Positions 39,215 through 52,069 of a stretch of DNA of 64,000 nucleotides are shown piece by piece. This DNA comes from Homarus americanus (taxonomy: Eukaryota; Arthropoda; Malacostraca; Decapoda; Nephropidae). The notes beneath the pieces were generated by a model, which saw only the letters and a program-made list of their open reading frames with translations, made no database searches and had not been told where the DNA came from. The position numbers and the translations under genes were made by a program. The DNA lies in contig NW_024748849.1 in NCBI RefSeq assembly GCF_018991925.1, positions 632,501 to 696,500 of the forward strand, in the 5' to 3' direction. The first letter of the stretch is position 1; each line of letters starts with the position of its first letter.

Positions 39215-41698
39215 TATTCCTCGTTCCTGATTTTTTCTAGTCCATCTGGCTTAAGTGTCGTGAGCTGAGGGTTCTATAAGTTTCTATTCACTGCCAAGGC
39301 TAATGTGGCGGTCCTCCAGTAAACTCCTATTGATGAACTCTATCCTGCCGTTCATTCGTATTAATAACTGAATTGCCATTTAAATGCAAAACCAATAAAG
39401 CTTTACAGTAATTTTACCACTTCCTACCTTCAGTCATTGATGGCTTAACCACGTTCCCTACGTGTGTAAACGGTTTCTCTACATAACTAGGAAAGCGTTC
39501 CAAGGTAAGTTAAGAAAGTGGAGCGTGTGGAGGCTCCCGTGTATTTGAATTAAACCATCGTCTAGTAGCCAAGGCCGCAGCTATCATGGGGAGTCTGTGC
39601 ACCCTTTAGTCTCTTCTACTTCAGTAAAAGGACCAACGTGACTTGAACACGTCTCGGCTTGTGTCCGTAACCCTGACAACTTCCCTTATCTTTAATGAAA
39701 CCTGGTTGGTGGTATTTACGAATCGGTCTTTAGGTAAATTTCTCCAGTCTGCCACAGTTCCACCTGGTACAAGGGATGGCACGTTTTGCGTAGTGGTTTA
39801 ACTTGCTCTACGTCTGTCGAATCCCAAAATGGCTTGAAAGAACTTCTCGTCTTTTGGACACTTGCAAAATAAGCCGTGTTTTAACGTTCTCTGCATGGAA
39901 GCATTTCCTCAATATTTAAGTTTCAATACGATTTTGTAACCTTGCCAATTGAATGTCCCAGACTTCTCGGCAGAATAGCAAGGTGATGTAACAAAGATGG
40001 TGGAGAGAGTGTAGGGAAACTGCGCCAACCTACCGTTTTTAATGGAATACCCCTTGTTAACGTTGATATAACCAATAAAACCTTCATGTTTGCTGTAATG
40101 GACAGAATTCATACCCTATATTAACTTGGGAAATAACCCTGGGGCGTGGAGTGTGCCGTTGTGGGATAAAATATCTAAATGCGTTTATTACATGCCAGAA
40201 TAATACATTGTTTGGTGCTGATGGTTTAAATATGCGTGTAATGATGATTTGCATAAGTTATGTATGGTAAGGGGTGAAATGACGTCAATGCGGCTGTTTC
40301 TAGCCTCACACCGGGTCGAGCTCACAGGTTTACATCACAAAGGATTTAGTTATTCTCGTGACATGATACTTTCGCTAAACAAAATGTTGAATATCCTAAT
40401 AACTGGTAACTCTTTTGGGCGTTAAATATGACCCATAAGCCTTTTATTTTAACATAGTACAGTATGATGCAAGACTAACTTGTTATTTCATGACCATTCC
40501 TGGTGTCTAGAGAGTATTCTACGACGGAAGTCATTTAGACGTAACTGTATATCGGTAGTTTGAGAGTAATATATGTACCTTCCGGTCTACTGGTTTGTTT
40601 CTTACCCGTTGCTTCTGGTGTAACTGCGCTTCTAACACTATTTTTACTGGAATGTATACAATAAAGTATTCCACAGTTTTATTACTCGGGCTTTGCCTGA
40701 TGAAGAACGTGGTGATTTAGACTTGGAAGTGATGATAGTGATAGTTTCCCAGTGAACAGGGAATCCTCAAGTGCCACTGAAAATGAATATCAAATTCCTC
40801 CTAAGCCACAAATTTCACCTCCAGACAAGGAAACATTGTGGCATATATATATATATATATAATATTTTTTTTTTTTATAAATGCTGGATAGTGTACAAGG
40901 CTCATGGTGACTCCCTCAGGCTTATGGGTGTGACAAAAATGGATGCCCCATACTGCGTGCAACCATGCCATTAGAGTATTTCTTCCAGTTTACAAAATAC
41001 ATTCCCAAATTATAGACTACTGGGTCCTACGTGTTCGGTATATTCTCCCAAACTCCACTGGCAAATTAACAGATGACAGATCAGCTACAGATCTCCTCCA
41101 TAGTGATGAAGATAGACGTCAATGGTGTCATTAAGGAGTTTGACGCCACAGAACACCGTTGACTTGCCCCAGTGTTTGATTATATTATAATTCCACGTAC
41201 TATAGTGTGCTAAGAGAGGGTAAATTAACGTGTTTTAAACCAATAGTAGCAGTTGTTTATATTTTAACTTTGACCAATCTGATGCTGATAATATTTAAAG
41301 AGTCGGTGGGCAGCCTTGCTAGCTTGAGCAGTTTAAGAGTATTGTTCTTTTCCACTCGACAGAAAATTAGTTTTTATCATATAGAACAAATTTCCTTTAG
41401 TTTACCTTAAATACATTTTCTGACACCGGAGCAATTTTCTTATATGTTTTAAGGGAAACTCCAGTAATATTTGTTTATTACTGGATCTTTACGATTATAC
41501 AGTTTATTCCCACGGACTATGAATACAGGTACACTAACAATAAAGCCTGAAGAATGTTTGTTCTGTTACCGTACAAATAATATTTCTTGTAATTCCGCGC
41601 GGTCGTTATTAAAAGATATACATATGTCTGATTTCAGTTACCGAAGAAAAATATAAATCCATTAATTATTTAGTAATACACGTTCAGACTGTGAAGCT
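39215..41698. other. No gene seen; unique AT-rich spacer
   Basis: Short reading frames only, none with domain, signal peptide or splice support. Further AATAAA strings at about 39,394, 40,076 and 40,669 and a short (AT)n near 40,846-40,861. I see no exon. Confidence 0.45.
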
Positions 41699-41925
41699 AT
41701 TACCCTGTGAACAGTGTTGTGAAGAATTATTGACTTAAAGAAGACTACAGTGCACAAGTGTGCTTCTGTAACCTGGTGTAAGTCTACCTGCCTGGTGTTG
41801 TCTGTACACTGATACCGATCGTCGGGAAATTACCGGAGACTGGCGGGAAGCCAGTGGTAATTCGACGACACTTGTGAGATATCTACTTCTTCTGTAAATA
41901 CGACCCTGGCCACTGGGTAAGCGAC
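41699..41925 (+). mobile_element. Dispersed repeat copy 2 (matches 31,463-31,680)
   Basis: It begins TTACCCTGTGAACAGTGTTG, shared exactly with copy 1, and stays alignable to CTGGGTAAGCG with scattered substitutions and small indels. It lacks the TATA-containing upstream part of copy 1. The two copies are in direct orientation about 10.2 kb apart and enclose the VWD gene. Confidence 0.8.
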
Positions 41926-41949
41926 AATCATTACTGAACTTTACCGTAA

Positions 41950-42500
41950 TACAATTTTAGGGATGTGGGAAAAAAGTCACAGAAAAAAGTTCTACCAAAT
42001 GTTTTACTATTTTTCTATGACCTTTTCTCCTGTGATTTTATTTCCGTTTACTAATTTTATATATAGCCATATAATAAATGTAAAGGAAATAAAGTCACAC
42101 AGAGAATAATCATAATTTTGGCAAGTAAAATTATTCACAGGAAAAAAAAGTCGTATCTTGAACCATGAAAAATCTCAGGAAGTCATTATTTGGTCTCGGA
42201 AAATATCACAGAAAAGCGTCATATTTTATTTAAACACAATTACTAGGTTAGGGTTCGAATACTTTCTAACTAGACCAGACCTAACCTAACCCAACCCTCA
42301 ACTGTCTCTAGTTATACAGTGGGATTTTTTTTCTGACATCCTTTTTGTTTCCTTGTTTCCTGAATTTTTTTCTTGTGGCATTTTCTGACTTTCTTCCTGT
42401 GATTTTTTCCTTAGTAGTGACTTTTTTTCTGATATTTTTCCTGTAACCTTTTTCTTGGAGATTTTTTTCTGAATTTTTCCTGCGACTTTTTCCGACATTG
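41950..42500. repeat. Degenerate AAAAAGTCACAGG repeats, both strands, with CCTAA string
   Basis: GGAAAAAAGTCACAG at about 41,968, CACAGGAAAAAAAAGTC at about 42,136, and the reverse form TTTTCCTGTGA repeated with variation at about 42,340-42,490. A CCTAACCTAACCC run at 42,280-42,297 lies between the two orientations. Confidence 0.65.
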
Positions 42501-42831
42501 ACAGAAACAGTGTTAAGGAGGTGGTACAAGGCCTCTGAGATGCACCTCCAACATCTTGTGATAAAGTACCTGTACACTACAGACGGCTCAATAGTTGACA
42601 ACAGTGATTTCATCTCCTTACCAGTGTATGTTAGATGTGTCACCAGTAATTATTGTGAATGTTGCTGTTGCCTTTTACGTTATCAACTGAAATTTTATAA
42701 TGATAGATATACCAGTCTTGGGAATACAAGCAGTGTCAGTAGTAGTATATGGCAGCTTGCCCTAACTAGATTTAAATAGTTTTAAAAAAAATTTACCAAG
42801 AAACGTTTCATTCATAAGATGGTATTTGAAA

Positions 42832-43136
<305 letters not shown>

Positions 43137-43259
43137 GTGTGTATAGTTCCCTTAAAACGATTTCTAATTTGAAGGCTAGAATTTAAGTAAAACACTTTTG
43201 TAATAGCTTGGAGAAGTATTTAGATTGAAAATGCTGAGAACACCAAATACATTTACTAT

Positions 43260-44300
43260 CCACCGCCTTTGCGCTAGATGATATGCGCAGATGTAAGATG
43301 AACCATCGGCTTAGCGCAGGTCTCAAAGACTCGCCCCGCGGGAGAACTGAGCACATTATAATCTAATGGAGTTCCCTCGGCCATACAATGCGTATCTGAG
43401 GATAGGGGCAGGGTATATACGTGCGTGCGTAGGTGCGTACATGCGTGCATGGTCCCGGGCGGTAGTACAAAGTGTTTGTGGTGATGTGGTGGTAGGGGAG
43501 GGAGAAGGGTGGTGATGGTAGAGGGGTACTAGGGGTTAGTGGGGGGTAAGGGGGGCTCCTATTACCACCATTCACACTTGGGGCGGGATCGTGGGCGCCT
43601 CGGCTCGCCCCTGCCCGCCCATGAATGCACCACGACCCGTCGGCCAACCTAAACGCCCCAGCCTGCAGGTGTAGCGTGTGCGAGACCCATCCCCGCCCCA
43701 GTGACTTCCTCCACAACTTGTTCCTTCAGCTCCGCTCAGCCACCCCAAACACCCGAGTCAGGTCATAGTAAGAATAAATTAGTAATAATCTGTACGCCGG
43801 GGAAGGTGTGTCTGCCTCAAGTCATTATTTGTGGTCCGGGTGACGAAGCCAAAGCCGCGATCCTATCGGGAGGCGGGCGGCGGTAAGACCAGAAGCCGCC
43901 TCCATTGTGATCGTGTCATTTGAGACGAGCCGCCTCTCTTAGCCACCCAGCGGCCTCGTTGCCACTCTAAATCACCTAGCATTATTATTTCAACCCTAGT
44001 TATTAATTGCCAGACGTAAATCCATCTATATACAGAGTTGTTTTAACACAAACATCGCATTCTCCCATTCGGGTGTCCTCCAGGAGCGAGTCTGGCGGGG
44101 AAACTAGGTGGAAAAGGCGGGAAAATGGCGAGCGGCAACAACAAGCGGCGGTCCAACCTTCTCGTCCGTCACAAGACCAAATGAACGTCGGTGGTGTCAC
44201 GCTGCGCTGTCTTGCGGGGCGGCGTCTTGTGCGCCTCGGCTTTCATCTGCGCTCTTTCATCTCCTTCTCGCCCGCCCTCCTCCACCACCACCCTTTTCAG
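43260..44300. other. GC-richer unique patch; no gene assigned
   Basis: CpG-containing DNA in an AT-rich surrounding, for example 43,570-43,720, 43,780-43,960 and 44,080-44,260. An ATG in strong context (AAAATGG at 44,124-44,128) opens only a 19-codon frame. The plus-strand frame at 43,701-43,886 ends next to a possible donor (GCG|GTAAGA). This could be a promoter or first-exon region, but no transcript structure can be built. Confidence 0.3.
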
Positions 44301-45003
<703 letters not shown>

Positions 45004-45126
45004 TCTGTTTGTATAGTTACTTTATAGCCTTAGGGTTAACAATTAAAGCTTAAAGTTATTGAAGAAATTAGATACAGTAATACCACATAGATCTTGTGAA
45101 ATCCCCACTGTAGATTATAACAGGGG

Positions 45127-45233
45127 GGTAGGTTAGGTTAGGTTAGGGTAGGTTAGGTTAGGGTAGGTTAGGTTAGGGTAGGTTAGGGTAGGTTAGGGTA
45201 GGTTAGGTTAGGTTAGGGTAGGTTAGGTTAGGT
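45127..45233. repeat. Interstitial GGTTA/GGGTA array (TTAGG type)
   Basis: About 21 units of AGGTT or AGGGT in tandem, in G-rich orientation on the plus strand. Confidence 0.95.
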
Positions 45234-45368
45234 GAAATTAGCTGGGATGCAGATATTTCAGGTGAGGTAAATTGTTAACACTTTATACCTGGCGTTCAAA
45301 AGTAAAATATCGTTTATTTATTTACACAATTTAGTTATGTTATTACCCTTATATATTAGATCTAGTGA

Positions 45369-45369
<1 letters not shown>

Positions 45370-45451
<82 letters not shown>

Positions 45452-45564
45452 TATGATAATGTATGGGTGGGAGAGTACAGCTGTGAGAGTGAGAGGACGT
45501 GGTTGGTTTAGCATTATTGCAAGTGTCAGGCATCACTGAGTAGAGTGGGAGGGGAGACGGTACG

Positions 45565-45622
<58 letters not shown>
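45370..45622. repeat. Two (GA)n tracts flanking 118 bp of unique DNA
   Basis: GA at about 45,372-45,450 and 45,569-45,622. Confidence 0.95.
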
Positions 45623-45624
<2 letters not shown>

Positions 45625-46080
45625 AACAATATTTACCGACAATATCCATCAAATTGTGTCGTTACAGTTACCTTTATACAGTAGTCAGAGTCTAGTTCGG
45701 CCGCCATCTTGAGAGTCAGCCTTATGAGGTGGGTGGGTCAGTACAGGAGACGCACAGTAGACCAAAGGTTGTCATCTGAAAGGTAAAATAATAAGGTATA
45801 ACGTATTACTTAAACGGAATATATAGACGTATTGCATGAATGTATGGTAAAGTGCCCCTCCACCGTGATAAAGTGGGTTAAGGAGTTGAAGTGTGAGCAC
45901 GAGAGCCTTGAGGATGAATGGTCGGCCTTCAGATAACACCAACGAAGCCTCGGACATAGTGGAGAGCCTCACGGTAGGGCTCCGGTGTTATTAATTATGG
46001 TATAAACACTGAGAGAATGGATGATTTGTGGCCATCACCTGAAGAGTCTCCACCCCAGCTTATTTCACCTAAAATTCAAC
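45623..46080. other. No gene seen
   Basis: Unique sequence without supportable exon or RNA gene. Confidence 0.45.
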
Positions 46081-46082
46081 CA

Positions 46083-46236
46083 CCTTAACCTAACCTAACC
46101 TATATTAACATAACCTTTTTTAACCTAACTCAACCTAACCTAACCTGACGTATCCTAACCTAACCTGACGTACCCTAACCTAACCTGACGTACCCTAACC
46201 TAACCTCACGTACCCTAACCTAACCTAACCTATACC
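46083..46236. repeat. Interstitial CCTAA array with 20-bp higher-order units
   Basis: CCTAACC pentamers in which CCTGACGTACCCTAACCTAA recurs three to four times, so a variant-containing block has itself been duplicated. Confidence 0.9.
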
Positions 46237-46305
46237 TTAATTAACGTTAGGGTGGTTATAATATGTAAGTGGAAATAAACTACAGGTGTGGACATTCTTC
46301 AGGTT

Positions 46306-46822
46306 GTTTGAGGTGAAGGAAGTTACTGGGGCGTGGTTTGAGGTGAAGGAAGTTACTGGGGCGTGGTTTGAGGTGAAGGAAGTTACTGAGGCGTGACTTG
46401 AGGTGAAGGAAGTTACTGAGGCGTGGTTTGAGGTGAAGGAAGTTACTGAGGCGTGGTTTGAGGTGAAGGAAGTTACTGGGGCGTGGTTTGAGGTGAAGGA
46501 AGTTACTGAGGCGTGGTTTGAGGTGAAGGAAGTTACTGGGGCGTGGTTTGAGGTGAAGGAAGTTACTGAGGCGTGGTTTGAGTGAAGGAAGTTAGGCGTG
46601 GTTTGAGGCGAAGAAGTTACTGAGGCGTGGTTTGAGGTGAAGGACTGAGAAGGAAGTTACTGAGGCGTGGTTTGAGGTGAAGGAAGTTACTGGGGCGTGG
46701 TTTGAGGTGAAGGAAGTTACTGAGGCGTGGTTTGAGGTGAAGGAAGTTACTGGGGCGTGGTTTGAGGTGAAGGAAGTTACTGAGGCGTGGTTTGAGTGAA
46801 GGAAGTTAGAGGCGTGGTTTAA
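46306..46822. repeat. 30-bp minisatellite, about 17 copies
   Basis: The unit begins GGTTTGAGGTGAAGGAAGTT and is 30 bp long. GAGGCGT and GGGCGT versions partly alternate, and three copies are shortened near 46,580-46,660 and 46,790. A plus-strand frame stays open for six units as a 10-residue repeat, but frame-breaking copies follow. Confidence 0.95.
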
Positions 46823-46841
46823 CACACAACATACATAAACA

Positions 46842-46883
<42 letters not shown>

Positions 46884-47065
46884 TATCTCTACAGGTGATA
46901 GAAGGTTAAGGCGGTTTAGTGTAAGTGGCGTTATCTTGTTGTTGTCATACGTAGGGGGAGGGGTGATGGGGGCGATGGGGGTGGTGAGGTGATGAGGGAG
47001 GGGGTGATGGGGGGCGATGGGGGTGGTGAGATGATGAGGGAGGGGGGTGATGGTGGGGGAGGAGT
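46842..47065. repeat. (CA)n and GGGGTGATGG-type repeat
   Basis: CA at 46,842-46,881; then G-rich units of GGGGGTGATGGGG and GGTGAGGTGATGAGG at about 46,950-47,065. Confidence 0.9.
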
Positions 47066-47187
47066 AACTCTGACTCATTACCTAGTGTCGCCTCAGGTAG
47101 TCTTATCGTGTGTGTGTGTGTGTAAGAGAGAGAAAGAGAGAGAGAGGAGTGTGTATGTGTGTCAACATTCACTATATACATACATAC

Positions 47188-47300
47188 TAACCAAACCTAA
47201 CCTAACCAAACCTAACCAAACCTAACCTAACCTAACCAAACCTAACCTAACCTAACCAAACCTAACCTAACCTAACCAAACCTAACCTAACCTAACTCTC
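47188..47300. repeat. Interstitial CCTAACCTAACCAAA 15-bp array
   Basis: CCTAA pentamers in which every third is CCAAA, a regular 15-bp higher-order unit repeated about seven times. Confidence 0.92.
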
Positions 47301-47439
47301 ATTAAATTGAAAAAGTCAACATGAAGGACACACACACTAGCGTCTTCAACAACTCGATGCGTCACCACACACCCTCTTGTTATAGAGAAGATTACACCCT
47401 AGAGTACGGGGGTGGACACTGTGACTCTCTGGGGGGCTG

Positions 47440-47612
47440 TTGTATGAATGTCAGGGGTGGGAGGGTAAATTCTCGGGGGAGGGGGGGTGGGGGAGCAGGT
47501 TGTAAATGTCCGGATGTATATCTTGGGGGGCTAAATTATCCGGGGGGGTTACATGTAGTAGGGGTAAATCTCCGGGGTAATCTTTCGGGGGTAAATCTCG
47601 AGGGGAAATAAG
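47440..47612. repeat. Degenerate GTAAATCTCCGGGG repeat
   Basis: Loose tandem of GTAAATNTC followed by G runs, about 8-10 diverged units. Confidence 0.7.
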
Positions 47613-47904
47613 ATAAATCCCAATAATCCCCCAGGCCAGATGGGCACACAATGGCAGGGGTCAAGGCAGTGCTAAGACACCTGGACATAAGAGAATATAA
47701 AATTGATGTAGAGTCTAGGTTCAATATCGACGCCATCTTGAATATTCTAATTATATCGTGTTTATTTGTTCTCCTTTCCACGACTACAGTACATAATGGT
47801 GGAGGACAATATGGCGTCGGAATTACTCTGAGACTATACAATAACTTGCTTATAATTTTGTAGTGTAGGTACTCAACTGTCTGATAGAAGCCATAAAGTA
47901 TTAT

Positions 47905-47910
47905 TATTAT

Positions 47911-47951
<41 letters not shown>

Positions 47952-48058
47952 GTGATGGTGATGGTGATGATGATGGTGATGATGATGGTGATGGTGATGA
48001 TGATGGTGATGATGATGGTGATGATGATGGTGATGGTGATGATGATGGTGATGATGAT
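47905..48058. repeat. (GAT)n / GATGGT repeat, about 150 bp
   Basis: GAT triplets with GGT at patterned intervals. The Met-rich and Ser/Pro-rich frames are artefacts. Confidence 0.95.
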
Positions 48059-48672
48059 TCTGTTTCTTTGCTGTGTTTGTTGTCGCTGTTAGGAGTAAAC
48101 AACTAAGTTAACTTGGGAGACTGAGTGTGGTGCCAGGAACCTCTGTAAACACACCAGGTATGTATCACGGCGCTCATTAACACAGGCTCAAGTTACCTGA
48201 AAAGTTTTTTTGCAAATTTATGAAAACGACGAAGATATCTTGTTGAGCGGACAGGTGAGAGACGGATGTGTATACGGAGAGAGAACTGGTATGGTGATTG
48301 GCTGACGTTAACTACGCACGTCAACTAACGACGCCCTGATAACAATAGTGATAACGGAAGGAGGAACTAAGTAGGTGAGTAGGGTCGGGCCCGGGGGTCG
48401 GTGAGCGTGGGAGGCAAGCGGTACAGTCCTGACCACCAGTCACACACCCACGCTGGCCGTCGCTCATATAACCATACCTCTTCCTTCACTATATCGCCTT
48501 GCATCGCCGCTCAGATTAATCATCTCTCTCCATCACCTGTATAAGAGACACTATGTTACACCCGGCCGTACGTCGTTACAACCGGCAAACGTAAACAAAG
48601 GCCCAGCTGGCTCCAAACCCACAAAGGTTCGTACGGTGACTGTCCCTCCTAACAGGTGTGAGAATGGATCTA
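48059..48672. other. No gene assigned; GC-richer unique patch
   Basis: Includes a CpG-bearing patch at 48,380-48,470 and 48,555-48,640. No exon can be supported. Confidence 0.35.
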
Positions 48673-48895
48673 GTTGACTTAAGCTAAAATAAAAAATAAC
48701 ATTTAAATTAAATTGTAACTTTACATTAAATATATCAGTTCACTTTAACACCAATTAGAGATTAGTGTATATACATATAAGATCCTGGGCCTTAGTTTTG
48801 TCCTAACTGCTTTTAAACGAACGTATCTAGATAAGGTAAAGTCTCCGTATAATTTCAATGTTATTTTGTGTGTGTGTGTTTTAGCTTAAGTCAAC
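48673..48895. mobile_element. MITE-like element, 223 bp with 17-bp perfect terminal inverted repeats
   Basis: GTTGACTTAAGCTAAAA at 48,673-48,689 has its exact reverse complement at 48,879-48,895. The interior is AT-rich and has no reading frame, as in non-autonomous DNA transposons. A clear target-site duplication is not visible. A short (GT)n sits just inside the right end. Confidence 0.6.
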
Positions 48896-48990
48896 CACCA
48901 GTTAGTCCCGTTCCTACAACTTCAGTTAAGAGGAATTATTCACTATACGAATCTCTGTGGGTCCGGACGACTGGAGGAGTGGCGTGAAGT

Positions 48991-49317
48991 GTGGAGGTAA
49001 TCAACGAAACTCAAAGAAAACAATGGCGGGAAGAAGGAAAATTCGCTCAGGTGTACAGCGAGGCCGGGATGTACGAAGACATATTAGGCGGTAACTTCAA
49101 AGCTGTGACCGGCGCGGCTACAGACCTCTTTCATTTGACACAAGCCAAGGGGCCGCCCCTCACAGCTTGGCCTCCGCCCTCCCCCTCCATCGTTCACTCC
49201 ACTCTTCCCATCCCTGTCTCCAACCCCCTACAAAACCCTCCAAAAACCCACAACCTCACCTTCCAAAAACAACCCCCCGTCATCACGAACCCTCAACATC
49301 GACACCAACTCGGATGA
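48991..49317 (+). CDS. Possible exon of an unknown gene
   Basis: A 108-codon frame in GC-richer, repeat-poor DNA. It opens without ATG (GTG GAG GTA...); an internal ATG at 49,069 starts MYEDILGGNFKAV. The first 60 codons have balanced, acidic-to-mixed composition; after that it is Pro-rich. A neighbouring frame continues at 49,167-49,355. No known domain is recognised and no clear splice partner was found. It might be the N-terminal exon of a regulatory protein. Low certainty. Confidence 0.3.
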   Translation: MEVINETQRKQWREEGKFAQVYSEAGMYEDILGGNFKAVTGAATDLFHLTQAKGPPLTAWPPPSPSIVHSTLPIPVSNPLQNPPKTHNLTFQKQPPVITNPQHRHQLG

Positions 49318-49569
49318 AAAGTATTCCGAACCCCGAAATTGAAGCTCCGGGATGACTGGTATGGGAACGAAGTGAAATCCTGAGGAGTCGAAGGTCGGTG
49401 GAGTCGAGGTAAGGCGTTGTTTATAGGCGGGCAGGTCGGCGGCCTTTGATGTCGTCCGCCGCTTATGAATTCCGCCGCTCAGCCCTCTTACCTGCACCCA
49501 AAATTTGGAGACGCCATTGAGTGAGGCTGTACCGATATTGGTGGAGCTCCGGGCGGGATGAGGCGAGGC

Positions 49570-50135
49570 GGGGCGGTGTTGTGTGAGGCAGTGTGGTGGT
49601 GATGATGAGATTGTGTGGTAGTGTGGCAGTGTGGTGGTGATGGGGTTGTGTGGTAATGTGGTGGTGATGTGTGGTAGTGTGTTGAGGCCCTGATAGTGTG
49701 GCGGGAGGGGGGATTCTGTGTGGTTGTGTGGTGGGAAGGTTGTGTCGTAGTGTGGTGGTGTTGTGTGGTGAAGTGTTGTGTGGTGGGGTGGTGTTGTGTG
49801 GTGGGGTGGTGTTGTGTGGTGGGGTGGTGTTGTGTGGTGGGGTGGTGTTGTGTGGTGGGTGGTGTTGTGTGGTGGGTGGTGTTGTGTGGTGGGGTGGTGT
49901 TGCGTGGTGGGGTGGTGTTGTGTGGTGGGGTGGTGTTGCGTGGTGGGGTGGTGTTGTGTGGTGAGGTGGTGTTGTGTGGTGGGGTGGTGTTGTGTGGTGG
50001 TGTGGTGTTGTGTGGTGGGGTGGTGTTGTGTGGTGAGGTGGTGTTGTGTGGTGGGGTGGTGTTGTGTGGCGGGGTGGTGTTGTGTGGCGGGGTGGTGTTG
50101 TGTGGCGAGGTGGTGTTGTGTGAGGTATTGGTAAG
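49570..50135. repeat. 18-bp GGTGTTGTGTGGTGGGGT minisatellite, about 360-560 bp
   Basis: Near-perfect 18-bp units from about 49,755 to 50,130 and a degenerate GTGGTAGTGTGG-like part before that. The plus strand is almost free of A and C. Frames on both strands stay open because 18 is divisible by three. Confidence 0.95.
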
Positions 50136-50321
50136 ACAGGGTTGTGGAGGCAGGGTTATAGACCGTCGGTTTGGTTGGGCTAAGCTGAGGTTGTAAATCA
50201 AAGCCGCAATTCAGAGTTGTGAATCATATAAATAAATCTAATGAAATTTAAATAAACCTGAATTTTTAATCATATCTTCCAAACTTCCTTAATGATTATA
50301 TTTTGTTTTCCATTTGGTTAA

Positions 50322-50346
50322 TAATAATAACAACAACAACAACAAA

Positions 50347-50399
<53 letters not shown>

Positions 50400-50428
50400 T
50401 AATAATAATAATGATAATAATAATAATT
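50322..50428. repeat. (AAT)n microsatellite
   Basis: AAC then AAT triplets with a few GAT changes, immediately upstream of the LINE fragment. Confidence 0.95.
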
Positions 50429-51190
50429 GCAGACGTTAGTAATCTCTTTGCCAGCAACTCGGATCTCCAGTCCTTGGTGAGAACTATGAATACTGAATTG
50501 ACTAAAGTCAAGACCTGGATAACACGTAAAAACCCACAACACAATCTTTCACTGAAGGAAAAACTTACCCCCAGATTTGGACCCCCTGTACCTTGGAAAT
50601 ACAGTCCTCAAACGTGAACAAAATACTCAATTCCTTCGGGTTATTATTGATGAGAAACTGAGCTGGAGAAACCACATACAAGTCATTCACAGTAAAGTCA
50701 ATAAACAGTTCGGTATCCTGTAACACACTCGTCAGTCACTCACTCTCACAGCAATGAAAGAAATCCATTATGATCTTGTTTACCAACACCTGATACACTG
50801 TCACACACTATGGGGGCCTCTGGCTCTTCAAAAACACAACCCCTGATTACTGCACAAAAGAGAGTTGTGTGGTCAATGACCTACTTGAAAAAACTGATCA
50901 CACTAACGAACAATTTGATAAATTGAAAATGTTGAAATTCGAGGATATTAACACCTACTGCTGGGACCTATTTGTTCACAAATCCGTCAATCACTTGCTT
51001 GACAATATTTGTTTCCAGTTCCGGAATAATCAGAGATACAACTTAAGACACCAAGAGCTACTAAGACCCCCCCCATCCTCTCCTCTCAGTCCCAGACCTC
51101 CATAAAATATCCTGGTGTGAAGGTGTGGAACAACTTACCCCCACCCATCCCAGCAAAGACTACGCTCCCTTCATTTAAATTATCTCTTAA
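50429..51190 (+). mobile_element. 3' part of a LINE reverse transcriptase, degraded
   Basis: Starting at the microsatellite, the plus strand reads IIADVSNLFASNSDLQSL, which aligns by eye with the A-D-D-T region of non-LTR reverse transcriptases, with the catalytic D-D lost. Then, after a frameshift, FLRVIIDEKLSWRNHIQ matches the conserved FLGV-x-ID-x-x-L-x-W-x-x-HI motif. Further on, YDLVYQHLIHCHTLWG matches the Y-x-x-L-x-Y-x-x-x-WG motif after RT. Several stops and frameshifts interrupt it; a later open frame (50,869-51,105) is a continuation. Jockey/CR1-like by motif order. Inactive. Confidence 0.75.
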
Positions 51191-52053
51191 AAATAACTAT
51201 TGTTTAAGTATTAATATTTTTTTTGTGAAACCTACTTTATATTCCTAGTTTTATTGTACCACCAAAACTATTATACCAGAACTTGTCATGTAGATAGACA
51301 GAAATTACCAATGCATTTATTATGTTTGCCTACAAGACATGATACTGACAGCTTCTGTGTTCCACCTTAATACAACCCAGACATCAACTCCACTGTAAAA
51401 TATATATATACTTATAATATAAATGTAAAACAAAACTAATAAATAAATAATGAAGTGATAACCGTGGCAACATTGTATGTTCTTACTACCACCATGTAAC
51501 GTGTACTATTCCAGATGATACATAATGCTTCCTTGAGTTGACTGGCTCAGCCATGTTAATATTATCTGTGTTCTTCTAGCTAAATAAACTGTTTCAATGT
51601 TAGTATCAATAATGACCTAACAGGGTGTGAGTCTCTCTCTCTCAGCTTCTTAACGGAAGTTCATTACAGACTGTGAGTATCTTCTCAAGGTCGCTCTCTT
51701 CCATCTCCTGCTTCTTATCCCCCTCCTCCTCCTGTCTCTTTTCATTTCCCTCTATCTCTTCTGCTTCTGCCCTTTCTCTTCCTCCTTCTATCTCTTCTTA
51801 TTCTTCCCTTTCCTCCATTATCCTCCTCTATTCCTCCCCTCCGAAGGACTCCACAGTAAGACTCCTTCCCTCCCTTCACTTCACCCTCTTTCCTCTTCCT
51901 CTCTCTGCTTGCCCCCTTCAGTCCTCTCCCTTCTTTCCCTTCCCTCTCCATTCCCAAAAATCCTTATCAACCCGTAGGATCCCAATTAAGGAGTGAAAAT
52001 TAATCCCTACAAATAGCTACAACATATAAGGTAATATTTACCAGGTAGTAGGG
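51191..52053. other. LINE 3' flank and C/T-rich spacer; no gene
   Basis: AT-rich tail with AAATAAATAAT at about 51,440, then unique sequence, then a TCTTCC-rich stretch at 51,685-51,960 producing Ser/Pro frames only. Confidence 0.45.
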
Positions 52054-52069
52054 AGGCACTGGGAAGATA

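Noticed and set aside
43701..43886. Exon candidate ending at a GTAAGA donor
   Set aside because: No credible start or acceptor upstream and no recognisable protein sequence; composition is explained by the GC-rich patch.
44125..44184. 19-codon frame with a strong Kozak context
   Set aside because: Too short, with no hydrophobic or domain feature and no splice donor in place; kept only as part of the GC-richer patch.
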